A stretch of DNA of 64,000 bases from Paenibacillus sp. FSL R10-2734 (GCF_037963865.1 NZ_CP150170.1:3348001-3412000); one strand, 5' to 3'. Shown: positions 35,870 to 44,606, numbered from the stretch's first letter. Translations and numbers: made by a program. Notes: generated by a model from the sequence alone, not told the origin.

Positions 35870-36107
35870 AATTATTTGACTCTAGGAGCAGCAAGCAAAG
35901 CTCATCAATATAATCCAACTGAGTAGGCTGGTCTGAAGTTGTATTTTTCAAATAATAGTCAGGATAATGTTCTAGGGCTGCTGTTTACAGCCTCAGCTAA
36001 TTTTTCAAGAGAGTAGGTATCTTTATAAAAGTTTGCATATAACAGATGGCTCGTAGTTGATAATAATTCTCAATTATAATGAAATGCTATTTCTTCTTTT
36101 TTAGTAA
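35870..36107. other. Gene-free AT-rich stretch before sleB, with a Fur-like box
   Basis: No coding sequence is supported. TGATAATAATTCTCA at 36058-36072 differs at one base from the 7-1-7 Fur core, and TATAAT follows at 36075-36080. No iron gene follows, so the box may be fortuitous or a relic. Confidence 0.35.
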
Positions 36108-36138
36108 TGCATAGGATGCACTGACAGTCGTCATAATA
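36108..36138 (+). promoter_or_regulatory. SigG promoter of sleB
   Basis: TGCATA (36108-36113), an 18-base spacer and CATAATA (36132-36138) fit the forespore SigG consensus (TGmATw / CATAmTA). The gene downstream encodes a spore cortex-lytic enzyme, a known SigG target class. Confidence 0.6.
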
Positions 36139-36187
36139 ACTTTAGCCATCCATGCAGAACTTACAAAAGAAAGGTAGAGCGAACCCT

Positions 36188-37054
36188 ATGAAGAAACAAA
36201 AGATGTGGATATTTGCTGCTTTAACTCTTGCACTTGCTGCCGCGCCGTTTGCAGGAACGTTTTTCAAGGGGAATAGCATTGTTGAGACCAAGCAAAGTGC
36301 TGCTGCGTCATTTGTCCACGAGTTAAATAATCCTGACGAGGAAGTCTTGCCGGCTTTCAGTACAACAACTATAAAACTCGGGTCCAAGGGTCAGGATGTC
36401 TATGAATTGCAAGGTCGTTTAAAGCATTTAGGTTATTATGCCGGAAAAATAGACAGTCAATTTGGGCCGAAAACAAAGAATGCGGTAACCTGGTTTCAAT
36501 GGAAATTCGGAATGAAGTCTGATGGCATTGTAGGTGCCAAAACTAAGCTAAAGCTATATAACGCAACTAAGAATTGGAAACCGACTGAGCCTTCTACGGG
36601 AACGGGAAATAAGACAGCACAGAATAACACTGGCAATAAAACAAATACGACCAATAAGGAGAATTCTGCAGGATTGTCTTCAGGTAATACGTTGGGCTTG
36701 TCGGAGAATGATCTGAAGATCATGGCTAATGCCGTTTATGGTGAAGCCAGAGGTGAGCCTTTCGAAGGTCAAGTTGCTGTTGCTGCTGTCATTTTAAACC
36801 GCGTGAATTCACCTAGCTTCCCGAATACACCGTCTGGCGTTATTTTTCAACCGAGAGCATTTACAGCTGTGGCCGATGGTCAGATCTATCTGGAGCCGAA
36901 TGAGCAAGCTCGTAAGGCAGTACAGCAAGCACTCAGTGGTTGGGACCCAACTGGAGGATGTTTGTATTACTTCAATCCTAAAACAGCGACCTCTAAATGG
37001 ATTTGGACCCGTCCTCAGGTCAAGACGATAGGTCAGCATATTTTCTGTATGTAG
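36188..37054 (+). CDS. sleB: Spore cortex-lytic enzyme SleB
   Basis: Lytic transglycosylase that degrades spore cortex at germination. The 288-residue precursor has a signal peptide (KKQKMWIFAALTLALAAAPFAG). A peptidoglycan-binding domain spans about 58-118 (LGSKGQDVYELQGRLKHLG), followed by a Thr/Asn-rich linker and a C-terminal SleB hydrolase domain (NAVYGEARGEPFEGQVAV, with the conserved Glu, and ILNRVNSPSFP). ATG at 36188 is preferred over 36152 because GAAAGGTAG lies between them and the signal peptide starts there. No ypeB follows. Confidence 0.93.
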   Translation: MKKQKMWIFAALTLALAAAPFAGTFFKGNSIVETKQSAAASFVHELNNPDEEVLPAFSTTTIKLGSKGQDVYELQGRLKHLGYYAGKIDSQFGPKTKNAVTWFQWKFGMKSDGIVGAKTKLKLYNATKNWKPTEPSTGTGNKTAQNNTGNKTNTTNKENSAGLSSGNTLGLSENDLKIMANAVYGEARGEPFEGQVAVAAVILNRVNSPSFPNTPSGVIFQPRAFTAVADGQIYLEPNEQARKAVQQALSGWDPTGGCLYYFNPKTATSKWIWTRPQVKTIGQHIFCM

Positions 37055-37078
37055 TGAAGAAGTATAGAGAATTCAGAG

Positions 37079-37112
37079 AGCAACCGGGATGAGGCTTCCG
37101 GTTGCTTCCTTA
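37079..37112 (+). terminator. Terminator after sleB
   Basis: AGCAACCGG (37079-37087) pairs with CCGGTTGCT (37098-37106); TCCTT follows. Confidence 0.7.
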
Positions 37113-37191
37113 CTTTGGAATGGTTTAGAATGGTTATTAATTCATAAACATGATATAGAGCAACTATACACGCCGTAAAGGAGTTTTGGAC

Positions 37192-38469
37192 TTGACTAAT
37201 AATGTATTTCAGCATGGCACCGTTGGAGGCTTGCGTATTCATGTAATGCCTACTAAGGCGTTCAAGACCTACGCGATCTCACTTTATGCGGGTATCCCTC
37301 TTGACGAGAATACAGTGACTTCTACAGCACTTGCACCATTCGTGCTTCGCAGAGGTACCGCGACTTATCCGGAGACTACGCAATTCCGCGAGCGTTTGGA
37401 GGAACTGTATGGCGCTGGATTCGGGTTTGATATTTATAAAAGAGGCGATTATCAGATTGTTCAGTTCCGCATGGATACCATTAATGATTCTTTCGTACAA
37501 AGCCAGGAGAGCTTGCTTGAAGAATCCTTTGCTTTCTTAGGAGAAGTACTGACTCGTCCATTGGTTGAAGACGGTAGCTTCCGACCTTCGTATGTTGCAA
37601 CGGAGCGCGAAACCGTTCGCAAAAAGCTGGAGTCCATTGTAAATGACAAGATACGTTACGCTGCTGAACGCTGTATTGAGGAAATGTGCCGCAACGAGCC
37701 ATATCGTCTTCACCCTCTGGGGCAAAGAGCAGATCTTGATCACATCACCCCGAAAAGTTTGTATGAATCCTATAATTCTTGGCTGGATGAGGCCATCCTT
37801 GATCTTTATGTAGTAGGAGACACAACAGCTGAGGAAGTAGAAAAGCTAGTTCAGCGTCATTTCGGCCGAGTTCAGTCTGAGGTGGGCTTATATAGCTCTA
37901 AGTTTGTACCTGTATCCGTTAATGAGGTGCGGACAGTAGAGGAGAAGCTGGATGTCAATCAGGGCAAGTTGAACCTGGGGCTGCGCACCTCTATTACTTA
38001 CAAGGACGATACATATGCGTCCGCGCTTATGTACAACGGAATATTAGGGGGATATCCACACTCTAAACTCTTCGTTAACGTACGTGAAAAGGCAAGTCTT
38101 GCCTATTATGCTTCGTCTCGTTATGACGGCCACAAGGGCATTGGAACGATTCAATCAGGCATCGAAACGCAAAATTACGGCAAAGCCGTGGAAATTATAG
38201 AGCAGCAACTGGAAGAGATGAAAGCTGGCAATATCAGTGACTTGGAGCTAAGTCAGACCAAAGCCATGATTCGCAACCAGCTTTCCGAAATTCCGGATTC
38301 TGCTTTTGAAATGATCTCTTACGACTTCAACCGCCAGTTGTCAGGAAAAGAACGGACAGCAGATCAGCTATTGCAACAGGTGGAACAAATCGGTGCGGAA
38401 GATGTAAAAGCCGCCGCCGAAGCCTTTCAGCTAGATACGATTTATTTCTTGACAGGGAAGGAGGAATAA
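37192..38469 (+). CDS. ymfF: M16-like protein YmfF, EF-P modification-associated
   Basis: 425-residue homologue of M16 peptidases that lacks the HxxEH zinc motif; the region reads APFVLRRGTATYPETTQFRE. It is probably the inactive partner of YmfH, encoded 2 bp downstream, like the alpha/beta subunits of mitochondrial processing peptidase. In B. subtilis ymfF, ymfH and ymfI have been linked to 5-aminopentanol modification of elongation factor P. TTG at 37192 has AAAGGAG 8 bases upstream; TTG at 37186 is too close to it. Confidence 0.88.
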   Translation: MTNNVFQHGTVGGLRIHVMPTKAFKTYAISLYAGIPLDENTVTSTALAPFVLRRGTATYPETTQFRERLEELYGAGFGFDIYKRGDYQIVQFRMDTINDSFVQSQESLLEESFAFLGEVLTRPLVEDGSFRPSYVATERETVRKKLESIVNDKIRYAAERCIEEMCRNEPYRLHPLGQRADLDHITPKSLYESYNSWLDEAILDLYVVGDTTAEEVEKLVQRHFGRVQSEVGLYSSKFVPVSVNEVRTVEEKLDVNQGKLNLGLRTSITYKDDTYASALMYNGILGGYPHSKLFVNVREKASLAYYASSRYDGHKGIGTIQSGIETQNYGKAVEIIEQQLEEMKAGNISDLELSQTKAMIRNQLSEIPDSAFEMISYDFNRQLSGKERTADQLLQQVEQIGAEDVKAAAEAFQLDTIYFLTGKEE

Positions 38470-38471
38470 CA

Positions 38472-39752
38472 ATGGAGCAAATTCATTACGACAGACTTCA
38501 AGAGACCATTTATCATGAGGTTATGGATAACGGACTTCAGGTTTATGTGCTGCCGAAACCAACATTCAAAAAAACCTATGCCACATTTGCTACTAAATAC
38601 GGTTCTGTTGACAATCATTTTCATGTAGCAGGTGGAGAAGAGACCACAGTTCCTGATGGTATAGCTCACTTTTTAGAGCACAAGATGTTCGAAGAGCCTG
38701 AAGGCGATATTTTTGCTACTTTCGCTTCAAATGGAGCCTCGGCCAATGCCTTTACAAGCTTTGACCAGACGGTTTATCTTTTCTCAGCAACAGAGAATAT
38801 AGAGACCAACCTTAGTACACTCGTTGATTTTGTTCAGCGACCTTATTTTACAGATGAGAATGTAGAAAAGGAAAAAGGGATTATTGGTCAAGAAATCAAT
38901 ATGTATGCAGATAATCCGGACTGGCGCGTGTATTTTGGCCTTATTGAAGCGATGTATTCGAAGCATCCGGTTCGGATTGACATTGCCGGTACGGTAGAAT
39001 CGATTAGTACGATCACGAAAGAAACACTGTACACTTGTTATAACGCTTTTTATCATCCTAGCAATATGCTGTTGTTCGTGGTTGGAGGTGTGGATCCGGA
39101 GAAAGTATTTTCTTTGATTCGCAGTAACCAGAAGGGTAAAACCTACGGTAAGCAGGGTGAAATCAAGCGTATTTTTGAAGATGAACCCGAACAAGTTGCT
39201 ACAAAACGACTAGAAAGCAAGCTTGCCGTCTCGATGCCAAAAATCATGTTTGGCTTCAAAGAAAAGGTAGATGGTCTAGCGGGTGAAGCTTCTTTGAAAC
39301 GTGACCTAACAACCAAGCTAATGCTTGATTTGTTGGTAGGTAGTAGCACAGCATTGTATCAAAAGCTATATGATGAGGAATTGATCTCGGACAGTTTTGG
39401 ACATGAATTTAATAGCTCTCCCCAGTATGCTTTTTCTGCAATGGGTGGGGATACAAAGGACCCGGATTTGCTTTTGAAACGAATTAAAGAAGAAGTGGAT
39501 CTAATCTTAAAGTCTGGCTTTGCTGAGAAGGATTTCGAGCGTGCACGGAAAAAGAAAATAGGCGGATATTTGCGTATGCTGAACTCCCCTGAAAGTATCG
39601 CACATGAATTTACACGTTACCAGTTCCGCGGTGGTGACTTGTTTGAAGTTCTGCCTATCTACGAATCGATTACTTTGGCAGAAGTTAATGAGCGTTTGCA
39701 AGCCCATGTGAACTGGGAACAGCTTGCCGTATCATTGGTGGTGAGTCCATAG
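38472..39752 (+). CDS. ymfH: M16 family metallopeptidase YmfH, EF-P modification-associated
   Basis: 426-residue M16 peptidase with an intact zinc motif HFLEHKMF and the downstream Glu in EKGIIGQEINMY. The second domain contains YQKLYDEELISDSFGHEF. It follows ymfF by 2 bp with GGGAAGGAGGAATAAC as ribosome binding site, and its stop abuts ymfI. The pair resembles an active plus inactive M16 heterodimer. Confidence 0.9.
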   Translation: MEQIHYDRLQETIYHEVMDNGLQVYVLPKPTFKKTYATFATKYGSVDNHFHVAGGEETTVPDGIAHFLEHKMFEEPEGDIFATFASNGASANAFTSFDQTVYLFSATENIETNLSTLVDFVQRPYFTDENVEKEKGIIGQEINMYADNPDWRVYFGLIEAMYSKHPVRIDIAGTVESISTITKETLYTCYNAFYHPSNMLLFVVGGVDPEKVFSLIRSNQKGKTYGKQGEIKRIFEDEPEQVATKRLESKLAVSMPKIMFGFKEKVDGLAGEASLKRDLTTKLMLDLLVGSSTALYQKLYDEELISDSFGHEFNSSPQYAFSAMGGDTKDPDLLLKRIKEEVDLILKSGFAEKDFERARKKKIGGYLRMLNSPESIAHEFTRYQFRGGDLFEVLPIYESITLAEVNERLQAHVNWEQLAVSLVVSP

Positions 39753-40520
39753 GTGGCACTTTTGGGAGAGAGTAGCAAACCATTAGGTGAAATGACGGTT
39801 CTTGTAACAGGGGGCAGCGGGGGAATTGGCGGCGCCATTGCAGAGCGGTTTGCCTCTGTAGGCATGAATATTGTTATTCACTACAAGCACTCACATGAAG
39901 CTGCTAATGATGTCGCTCGGCGTTGTATGGCCCTTGGAGCAAAGGTAATGACAGTAAATGCTGATATGAAGGATCGTAGCCAGATTGTACGTATGGCTGA
40001 AAAGCTTGAGAGTAATGGGATGCAGCCGGATATCCTCGTCAATAATGCAGGTAAATCGCATTACGGAATGCTAGCTGATGTGACCGAAGAGGAATGGGAT
40101 GATATTATGTCCATTAACTTAAAGGGAACCTTTCTGTGCAGCCAGATTTTCATGCCGTACATGGTGTCCCAGCGTTATGGTCGAATCATCAATGTTTCTT
40201 CCGTATGGGGAATTTCGGGAGCCTCTTGTGAGGTCGCTTATTCAGCTAGTAAAGGTGGAGTGAATGCCTTTACAAAGGCTTTGGCCAAAGAGTTGGCTCC
40301 ATCTGGCGTAACTGTAAACGCGGTAGCTCCAGGAGCGGTTAATACGAATATGTTGTCCAATCTACAGGAGGATGAAGTCCGTATGCTGGAGGAAGAAATT
40401 CCGGTAGGACGTTTGGCTACTCCTAATGAGATTTCTTCGCTAATTTATTTTTTGGCTTTGCCTGAGTCTGGGTATATTACTGGCCAGATTATTAGTCCGA
40501 ATGGTGGATGGATTACTTGA
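39753..40520 (+). CDS. ymfI: SDR oxidoreductase YmfI (EF-P 5-aminopentanone reductase)
   Basis: 255-residue short-chain dehydrogenase: TGGSGGIG cofactor loop, NNAG, catalytic Ser in NVSSVWG and YSASKGG (YxxxK), and a C-terminal GQIISPNGG. It resembles FabG, but the operon with ymfF/ymfH identifies it as YmfI, which in B. subtilis reduces 5-aminopentanone on EF-P to 5-aminopentanol. GTG at 39753 directly follows the ymfH stop. Confidence 0.88.
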   Translation: MALLGESSKPLGEMTVLVTGGSGGIGGAIAERFASVGMNIVIHYKHSHEAANDVARRCMALGAKVMTVNADMKDRSQIVRMAEKLESNGMQPDILVNNAGKSHYGMLADVTEEEWDDIMSINLKGTFLCSQIFMPYMVSQRYGRIINVSSVWGISGASCEVAYSASKGGVNAFTKALAKELAPSGVTVNAVAPGAVNTNMLSNLQEDEVRMLEEEIPVGRLATPNEISSLIYFLALPESGYITGQIISPNGGWIT

Positions 40521-40654
40521 TCTTGTAGGGGAAAAGCTTCTGCATAAGAACGCAGCGTCTGAGACATATTATAAGTGTTGTTTTTAAATCTCACGTAAGG
40601 CGGCTTACAGCCTGTATGCAGGTGTTTGACCGTAAACATGAAGGAGGATTTAAG

Positions 40655-40918
40655 ATGACACCAGACGCAAACGTACTCAAAAATTTCGACACCTGGAAGA
40701 AGTTTCTAGGAAATCGGGTCGTACAGGCGGAGAAACTTGGGATGAGTGAAGACACAATCTCAAAGCTGGCTTTTGAAATCGGGGAATTTCTCGACCAAAA
40801 AGTTGATCCAGCAAACTCTTCAAACCGGGCGATCAAAGAGCTATGGGATGTCGGCAACGATGAAGAAAAGCAGACGATTGCTAAACTCATGGTCAAGCTG
40901 GCGAAAAACAACGCCTAA
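40655..40918 (+). CDS. DUF3243 domain protein (YmfJ-like)
   Basis: 87-residue soluble, mostly helical protein (NFDTWKKFLGNRVVQAEKLG...). ATG at 40655 follows GAAGGAGGATTTAAG. The position between ymfI and ymfK matches ymfJ, and the DUF3243 pattern is recognisable. The function is unknown. It is followed by a terminator, so it closes this transcript. Confidence 0.85.
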   Translation: MTPDANVLKNFDTWKKFLGNRVVQAEKLGMSEDTISKLAFEIGEFLDQKVDPANSSNRAIKELWDVGNDEEKQTIAKLMVKLAKNNA

Positions 40919-40922
40919 GCTT

Positions 40923-40955
40923 GCGGAAAAGCTCCCCTCGTGGGAGCTTTTCTGC
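40923..40955 (+). terminator. Terminator after the DUF3243 gene
   Basis: GAAAAGCTCCC-CTCG-TGGGAGCTTTTC forms a long near-perfect stem with a tetraloop. Confidence 0.85.
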
Positions 40956-41094
40956 AATTATTACAGTACTGACCTTGCCTTTCATTTTTATTTTATATAT
41001 CATTAACATGACCCGTGTTTCAGACCGCTTTGTCTGGACGGCATTTTTTTGATGTTATCAAAGTGCAGGGAAAAGGAATCTATGAGGTGTACAA

Positions 41095-41862
41095 GTGGAA
41101 TATAAACAATGGTATATGGAATACAAGATTCACAAGAACAGACCCGGTCTGCTTGGTGATATCGCTTCAATGTTAGGGATGCTAGAAGTCAACATTCTGA
41201 CGATTAATGGCGTTGAAGGAAAAACTCGCGGAATGTTGCTGGAGACCAATGACGATGACAAAATAATGCTGATGGGCGAAATGCTCAAGAAAGTTGATAA
41301 TATTACAGTTTCAGCTCTGCGGTCTCCAAGACTCGTAGATAAGCTGGCTGTGCGCCATGGGCGATATATTGAACGGGATTCAGATGATCGGAAGACGTTT
41401 CGTTTTACTCGGGATGAGCTTGGTTTATTGGTCGATTTTCTCGGGGAACTGTTTAAAAAAGATGGGAATCAGGTAATAGGACTTCGAGGTATGCCCCGTG
41501 TAGGAAAGACGGAATCGATCATTGCTGGCAGTGTCTGCGCGATGAAGCGGTGGACATTTGTCTCTTCGACACTTTTACGTCAGACGGTGCGAAGTCAATT
41601 GGCAGAAGATGAGTTGAACCCACATAATGTATTTATTATTGATGGTATTGTTAGTACGATCCGCTCTAATGAGAAGCATTATAATTTATTACAAAATGTT
41701 ATGAGCATGCCAAGTACGAAAGTGATTGAGCATCCAGATATTTTCGTGCGGGAATCTGAGTACACTTTTGATGATTTTGATATTATTATCGAGCTTCGCA
41801 ATAATCCAAATGAAGAAATATTGTACGAGTCGTTCACGACGAGCTACAGTGATGATCTATAG
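41095..41862 (+). CDS. ymfK: YmfK family (DUF3388) protein with ACT-like and P-loop regions
   Basis: 255-residue cytoplasmic protein. The N-terminal HKNRPGLLGDIASMLGMLEV resembles an ACT ligand-binding fold. The middle RGMPRVGKTES fits a Walker A motif (GxxxxGKT) and is followed by FIIDGIVST-type strands. It corresponds to YmfK of the ymfJ-ymfK-ymfM order. The biochemical role is unknown; the domain reading is my inference. GTG at 41095 follows ATGAGGTG. Confidence 0.82.
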   Translation: MEYKQWYMEYKIHKNRPGLLGDIASMLGMLEVNILTINGVEGKTRGMLLETNDDDKIMLMGEMLKKVDNITVSALRSPRLVDKLAVRHGRYIERDSDDRKTFRFTRDELGLLVDFLGELFKKDGNQVIGLRGMPRVGKTESIIAGSVCAMKRWTFVSSTLLRQTVRSQLAEDELNPHNVFIIDGIVSTIRSNEKHYNLLQNVMSMPSTKVIEHPDIFVRESEYTFDDFDIIIELRNNPNEEILYESFTTSYSDDL

Positions 41863-41904
41863 AACACCAATGATGATTCATTGAAACTTACAGGAGGTGA
41901 TGGT

Positions 41905-42867
41905 ATGTCGGAACTGGGCCGGCAATTGAAAGAGGCACGTCTGCAAAAAGGGATGAGTCTTGACGATGTCCAGGAAGTAACGAAAATTCGCAAAAAGTAT
42001 TTGGAAGCCATCGAGTCTGGAGACTATAAGGTGCTTCCAGGAAGTTTTTATGTGAGGGCGTTTATCAAAACGTACGCAGAGGCAGTAGGTATGAGTCCTG
42101 ACGAACTGCTCGAGGAGCATGGAAATGTACCTGCCCCTCCCGAAGACACGGCCATGGAAACGGTGATTCAAAAACGCAGCCGTAGACCAGAAACAGAACG
42201 GAATGCAAAATGGCTGCCAACAGTGCTAATGTGGACATTCCCAATATTAATTATTGTTGTGATTTACATTTATGCTTCTAGTTTGAACAAAGCGGACCCT
42301 GCTCAGATTGATCAGACAAATCTGACGAATGAACAGCAGGATCCTACGACTGCACAAACATCTCCACCGGCTTCAGGAGGAGGTGTTGTGGCGCCAACTG
42401 CATCAGCAGGTACTGAAGCAACAACTGCGCCTACAGCAGAGCCTACGCCAGTACCAACACCAACGCCTTCTCCGCAATCCTTTGCGGTTACTCCGGATGG
42501 GAAGTCAGGTAAAACAACAAAATTCAAGGTTTCAGCTCCGGCTGGAAGTGAAGTTAAGGTTGAGATTTCTGCTACTGGGGTAAGCTGGCTTGAGGTATAT
42601 AAAGGTGAGAACTCTAAAGGTGAGAAACTCTCATTTGGCAATACAGCGGCAGGAGATCGGATGAGCTTTGTTCTTGGAAGTGAAGGAATCTATATTAAAT
42701 CTGGTTATTCACCAGCTACTGAGATTACTGTCAATGGACAAGTAATTACAGATGAAAAGACTTCATCCCGACTGCTACTTAAGCTGGATGAAGGCACTGG
42801 AAGTGAAGCCACCCAGAATGAAGGAACCACAGATACTACCGGCCAGACTAATGACACAGGTCAATAA
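41905..42867 (+). CDS. rodZ: RodZ-like helix-turn-helix membrane protein (YmfM)
   Basis: Cell-shape protein linking MreB to the wall machinery by family. The 320 residues comprise: a cytoplasmic HTH domain (LKEARLQKGMSLDDVQEVTKI, about 5-70); one membrane helix (LPTVLMWTFPILIIVVIYIYA, about 105-127); a Thr/Pro/Gln linker; and an extracellular DUF4115 domain (VSWLEVYKGENSKGEKL). ATG at 41905 follows ACAGGAGGTGATGGT. It precedes pgsA as in many Firmicutes. Confidence 0.9.
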   Translation: MSELGRQLKEARLQKGMSLDDVQEVTKIRKKYLEAIESGDYKVLPGSFYVRAFIKTYAEAVGMSPDELLEEHGNVPAPPEDTAMETVIQKRSRRPETERNAKWLPTVLMWTFPILIIVVIYIYASSLNKADPAQIDQTNLTNEQQDPTTAQTSPPASGGGVVAPTASAGTEATTAPTAEPTPVPTPTPSPQSFAVTPDGKSGKTTKFKVSAPAGSEVKVEISATGVSWLEVYKGENSKGEKLSFGNTAAGDRMSFVLGSEGIYIKSGYSPATEITVNGQVITDEKTSSRLLLKLDEGTGSEATQNEGTTDTTGQTNDTGQ

Positions 42868-42948
42868 GAAGTACGATGCATAGAACTTAGCTTTGCGGGG
42901 AACATAAGACTGTTTCCAGTTCTTAGCCAAAGTGAGGTGTACATTCTT

Positions 42949-43110
42949 ATGGTCGTTAGCTGGATTGTAGCTGGACTTGGGGTTATTGTCAGTCTCATCG
43001 GTTACTATATGACACCAAGTGCTTGGGGTTATGGAATTCTCGGTTTCGGTCTTGCACATATTGTGCTTGGAATTCTGGATATGTTTCGAAGCCCGCTCCG
43101 AAGCAGATAG
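42949..43110 (+). CDS. Small hydrophobic membrane protein (53 residues)
   Basis: ATG at 42949 lies about 10 bases after GTGAGGTG and encodes 53 residues with two likely membrane helices (SWIVAGLGVIVSLIGYYM and GYGILGFGLAHIVLGILDMF), then a basic tail FRSPLRSR. A terminator hairpin follows directly. Size, ribosome binding site, hydrophobic pattern and terminator support a real small gene. I do not recognise the family. Confidence 0.7.
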   Translation: MVVSWIVAGLGVIVSLIGYYMTPSAWGYGILGFGLAHIVLGILDMFRSPLRSR

Positions 43111-43117
43111 AGAGCTT

Positions 43118-43164
43118 AGAAATGAGCGTCTCCGAGGGTATACTTCCGGAGGAGACGTATTTCT
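43118..43164 (+). terminator. Hairpin after the small membrane protein gene
   Basis: AGAAAT and CGTCTCC on the left pair with GGAGACG and ATTTCT on the right, with small bulges. No long T run follows. Confidence 0.55.
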
Positions 43165-43192
43165 ACCGATTGAACAGAGCTCATTTCGAAGG

Positions 43193-43220
43193 AAAAGCTC
43201 CACTTTGTGGGGCTGTTTTC
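43193..43220 (+). terminator. Second hairpin with T run before yajQ
   Basis: AAAAGCTCCAC-TTTG-TGGGGCTGTTTT forms a stem with one mismatch and ends in TTTT. Confidence 0.65.
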
Positions 43221-43250
43221 TGTGTCGGGTGAGGTACATATTATCCAAAA

Positions 43251-43280
43251 TTAGACTTAAGAGTACCATTCTTTTATAAT
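43251..43280 (+). promoter_or_regulatory. SigA promoter of yajQ
   Basis: TTAGAC (43251-43256), an 18-base spacer and a perfect TATAAT (43275-43280), 36 bases before the start codon. Confidence 0.55.
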
Positions 43281-43315
43281 AGTAGCAGACTAAAAAGTAC
43301 AAAGGACGTGGAGTT

Positions 43316-43807
43316 ATGAGTTCAGAATGTTCATTTGATATCGTATCTAAAATGGATATGCAGGAATTAACCAATGCTATCCACCAAACGGAGAAAGAGA
43401 TTGACAACCGCTTTGACTTTAAGAACAGTAAAAGCAGTCTGAAGCTGGAGAAAGACGCACTTATAATCGCCTCTGAGGACGAATATAAGCTAAACGCTGT
43501 TATTGATATTTTACAATCGAAGATGGTGAAGAGAGGCATCACACTGAAGAACCTGGATTTCGGCAAAGTAGAGCCTGCTTCACTAGGAAGTGTTCGTCAG
43601 CGCTTAGGCCTTAAGCAAGGGATTGATCAGGAGAACGCGAAAAAGATTAATATTCTGATTCGTGATTCGAAATTGAAGGTGAAGAGCCAGATCCAAGGAG
43701 ATCAGATCCGCGTAACCGGTAAGAGTCGCGACGATTTGCAGCAAATTATCCAGATTTTGCGTAAAGCTGATTTGCCGCTGGACCTGCAGTTCAACAACTT
43801 AAAATAG
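43316..43807 (+). CDS. yajQ: YajQ family nucleotide-binding protein (UPF0234/DUF520)
   Basis: 163-residue protein with the YajQ pattern: SFDIVSKMDMQELTNAI, FDFKNSKSSLKLEKD, KRGITLKNLDFGKVEPAS, KLKVKSQIQGDQIRVTGKSRDDLQ. Some family members bind cyclic di-GMP in Xanthomonas and Pseudomonas; the role here is not known. It has its own promoter and terminator, so it is monocistronic. Confidence 0.93.
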   Translation: MSSECSFDIVSKMDMQELTNAIHQTEKEIDNRFDFKNSKSSLKLEKDALIIASEDEYKLNAVIDILQSKMVKRGITLKNLDFGKVEPASLGSVRQRLGLKQGIDQENAKKINILIRDSKLKVKSQIQGDQIRVTGKSRDDLQQIIQILRKADLPLDLQFNNLK

Positions 43808-43814
43808 AATTTTG

Positions 43815-43855
43815 AACCCCGCAGTGCACATCAGCACCATTATGCGGGGTGCTTT
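43815..43855 (+). terminator. Terminator after yajQ
   Basis: ACCCCGCA and TGCGGGGT form an 8-bp GC-rich stem around a 19-base loop, followed by GCTTTGTATTTTTTT. Confidence 0.7.
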
Positions 43856-43864
43856 GTATTTTTT

Positions 43865-43893
43865 TTGACACCTATTTATAGCTATAATATACT
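43865..43893 (+). promoter_or_regulatory. SigA promoter of pgsA
   Basis: A perfect TTGACA (43865-43870), a 17-base spacer and TATACT (43888-43893). Confidence 0.75.
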
Positions 43894-43959
43894 TGCTTAA
43901 GTAGAAAAGATGAGCCTGACTCAGGCAATTTGTATGAACGATTTAGGGGAGGAACTTCA

Positions 43960-44547
43960 GTGAATTTGCCCAACCGCATCACGCTAGCACGTATTTGCCT
44001 GATCCCGATTATGATGTTTTTTTTACTGGTGGATTTCAGTTTCTATCCAGAACCGATACATTGGGGCTCTTTTCAGCTATCTGTTAATCATTTGGTAGCA
44101 GCTGTAATCTTTTTACTTGCAGCCAGCACAGATGGAATAGACGGATACATAGCTAGGAAATATAATATGGTCACCAATCTCGGAAAACTCCTTGATCCAC
44201 TAGCGGACAAGCTGTTAGTTTCCGCAGTACTGATTTCACTCGTGGAACTGGGCAGATGTGACTCATGGATCGCAATTGTTATCATTAGCCGTGAGTTCGC
44301 AGTAACCGGGCTTCGCCAGATAGCACTATTAGAGGGAAAAGTGGTTGCCGCCAGCAAATGGGGTAAGATAAAGACGGTTGTACAAATTGTAGCGATCTCA
44401 CTGCTGTTGTTGAACAATTTCCCATTTCAATTCGTCAGCATTCCTGTAGACGATATTGCCATTTGGGCTGCAGCCTTGATCACTATTTACTCTGGGATTG
44501 ATTATTTTGTAAAGAATAAGGATCTGTTACAGCTGCATAATGCTTAA
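43960..44547 (+). CDS. pgsA: CDP-diacylglycerol-glycerol-3-phosphate 3-phosphatidyltransferase
   Basis: Commits CDP-DAG (made by CdsA) to phosphatidylglycerol. The 195-residue membrane protein carries the CDP-alcohol phosphotransferase motif DGIDGYIARKYNMVTNLGK with LLDPLADKLL, giving all the conserved Asp residues. GTG at 43960 lies 6 bases after GGGGAGGAA. Helices span most of the chain. Confidence 0.96.
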   Translation: MNLPNRITLARICLIPIMMFFLLVDFSFYPEPIHWGSFQLSVNHLVAAVIFLLAASTDGIDGYIARKYNMVTNLGKLLDPLADKLLVSAVLISLVELGRCDSWIAIVIISREFAVTGLRQIALLEGKVVAASKWGKIKTVVQIVAISLLLLNNFPFQFVSIPVDDIAIWAAALITIYSGIDYFVKNKDLLQLHNA

Positions 44548-44570
44548 GCATTTTAAGTAGCTATTTATAG

Positions 44571-44606
44571 AAAAGGTAATAGGTAAAGCACCTATTACCT
44601 TTTTTA
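44571..44606 (+). terminator. Terminator after pgsA
   Basis: AAAAGGTAATAGGT-AAAGC-ACCTATTACCTTTT is a perfect 14-bp stem with a T run. Confidence 0.9.

Noticed and set aside
42775..43566. 263-codon minus-strand open frame over the rodZ end and yajQ
   Set aside because: It crosses a terminator, a promoter and two real genes; no coding signal of its own.
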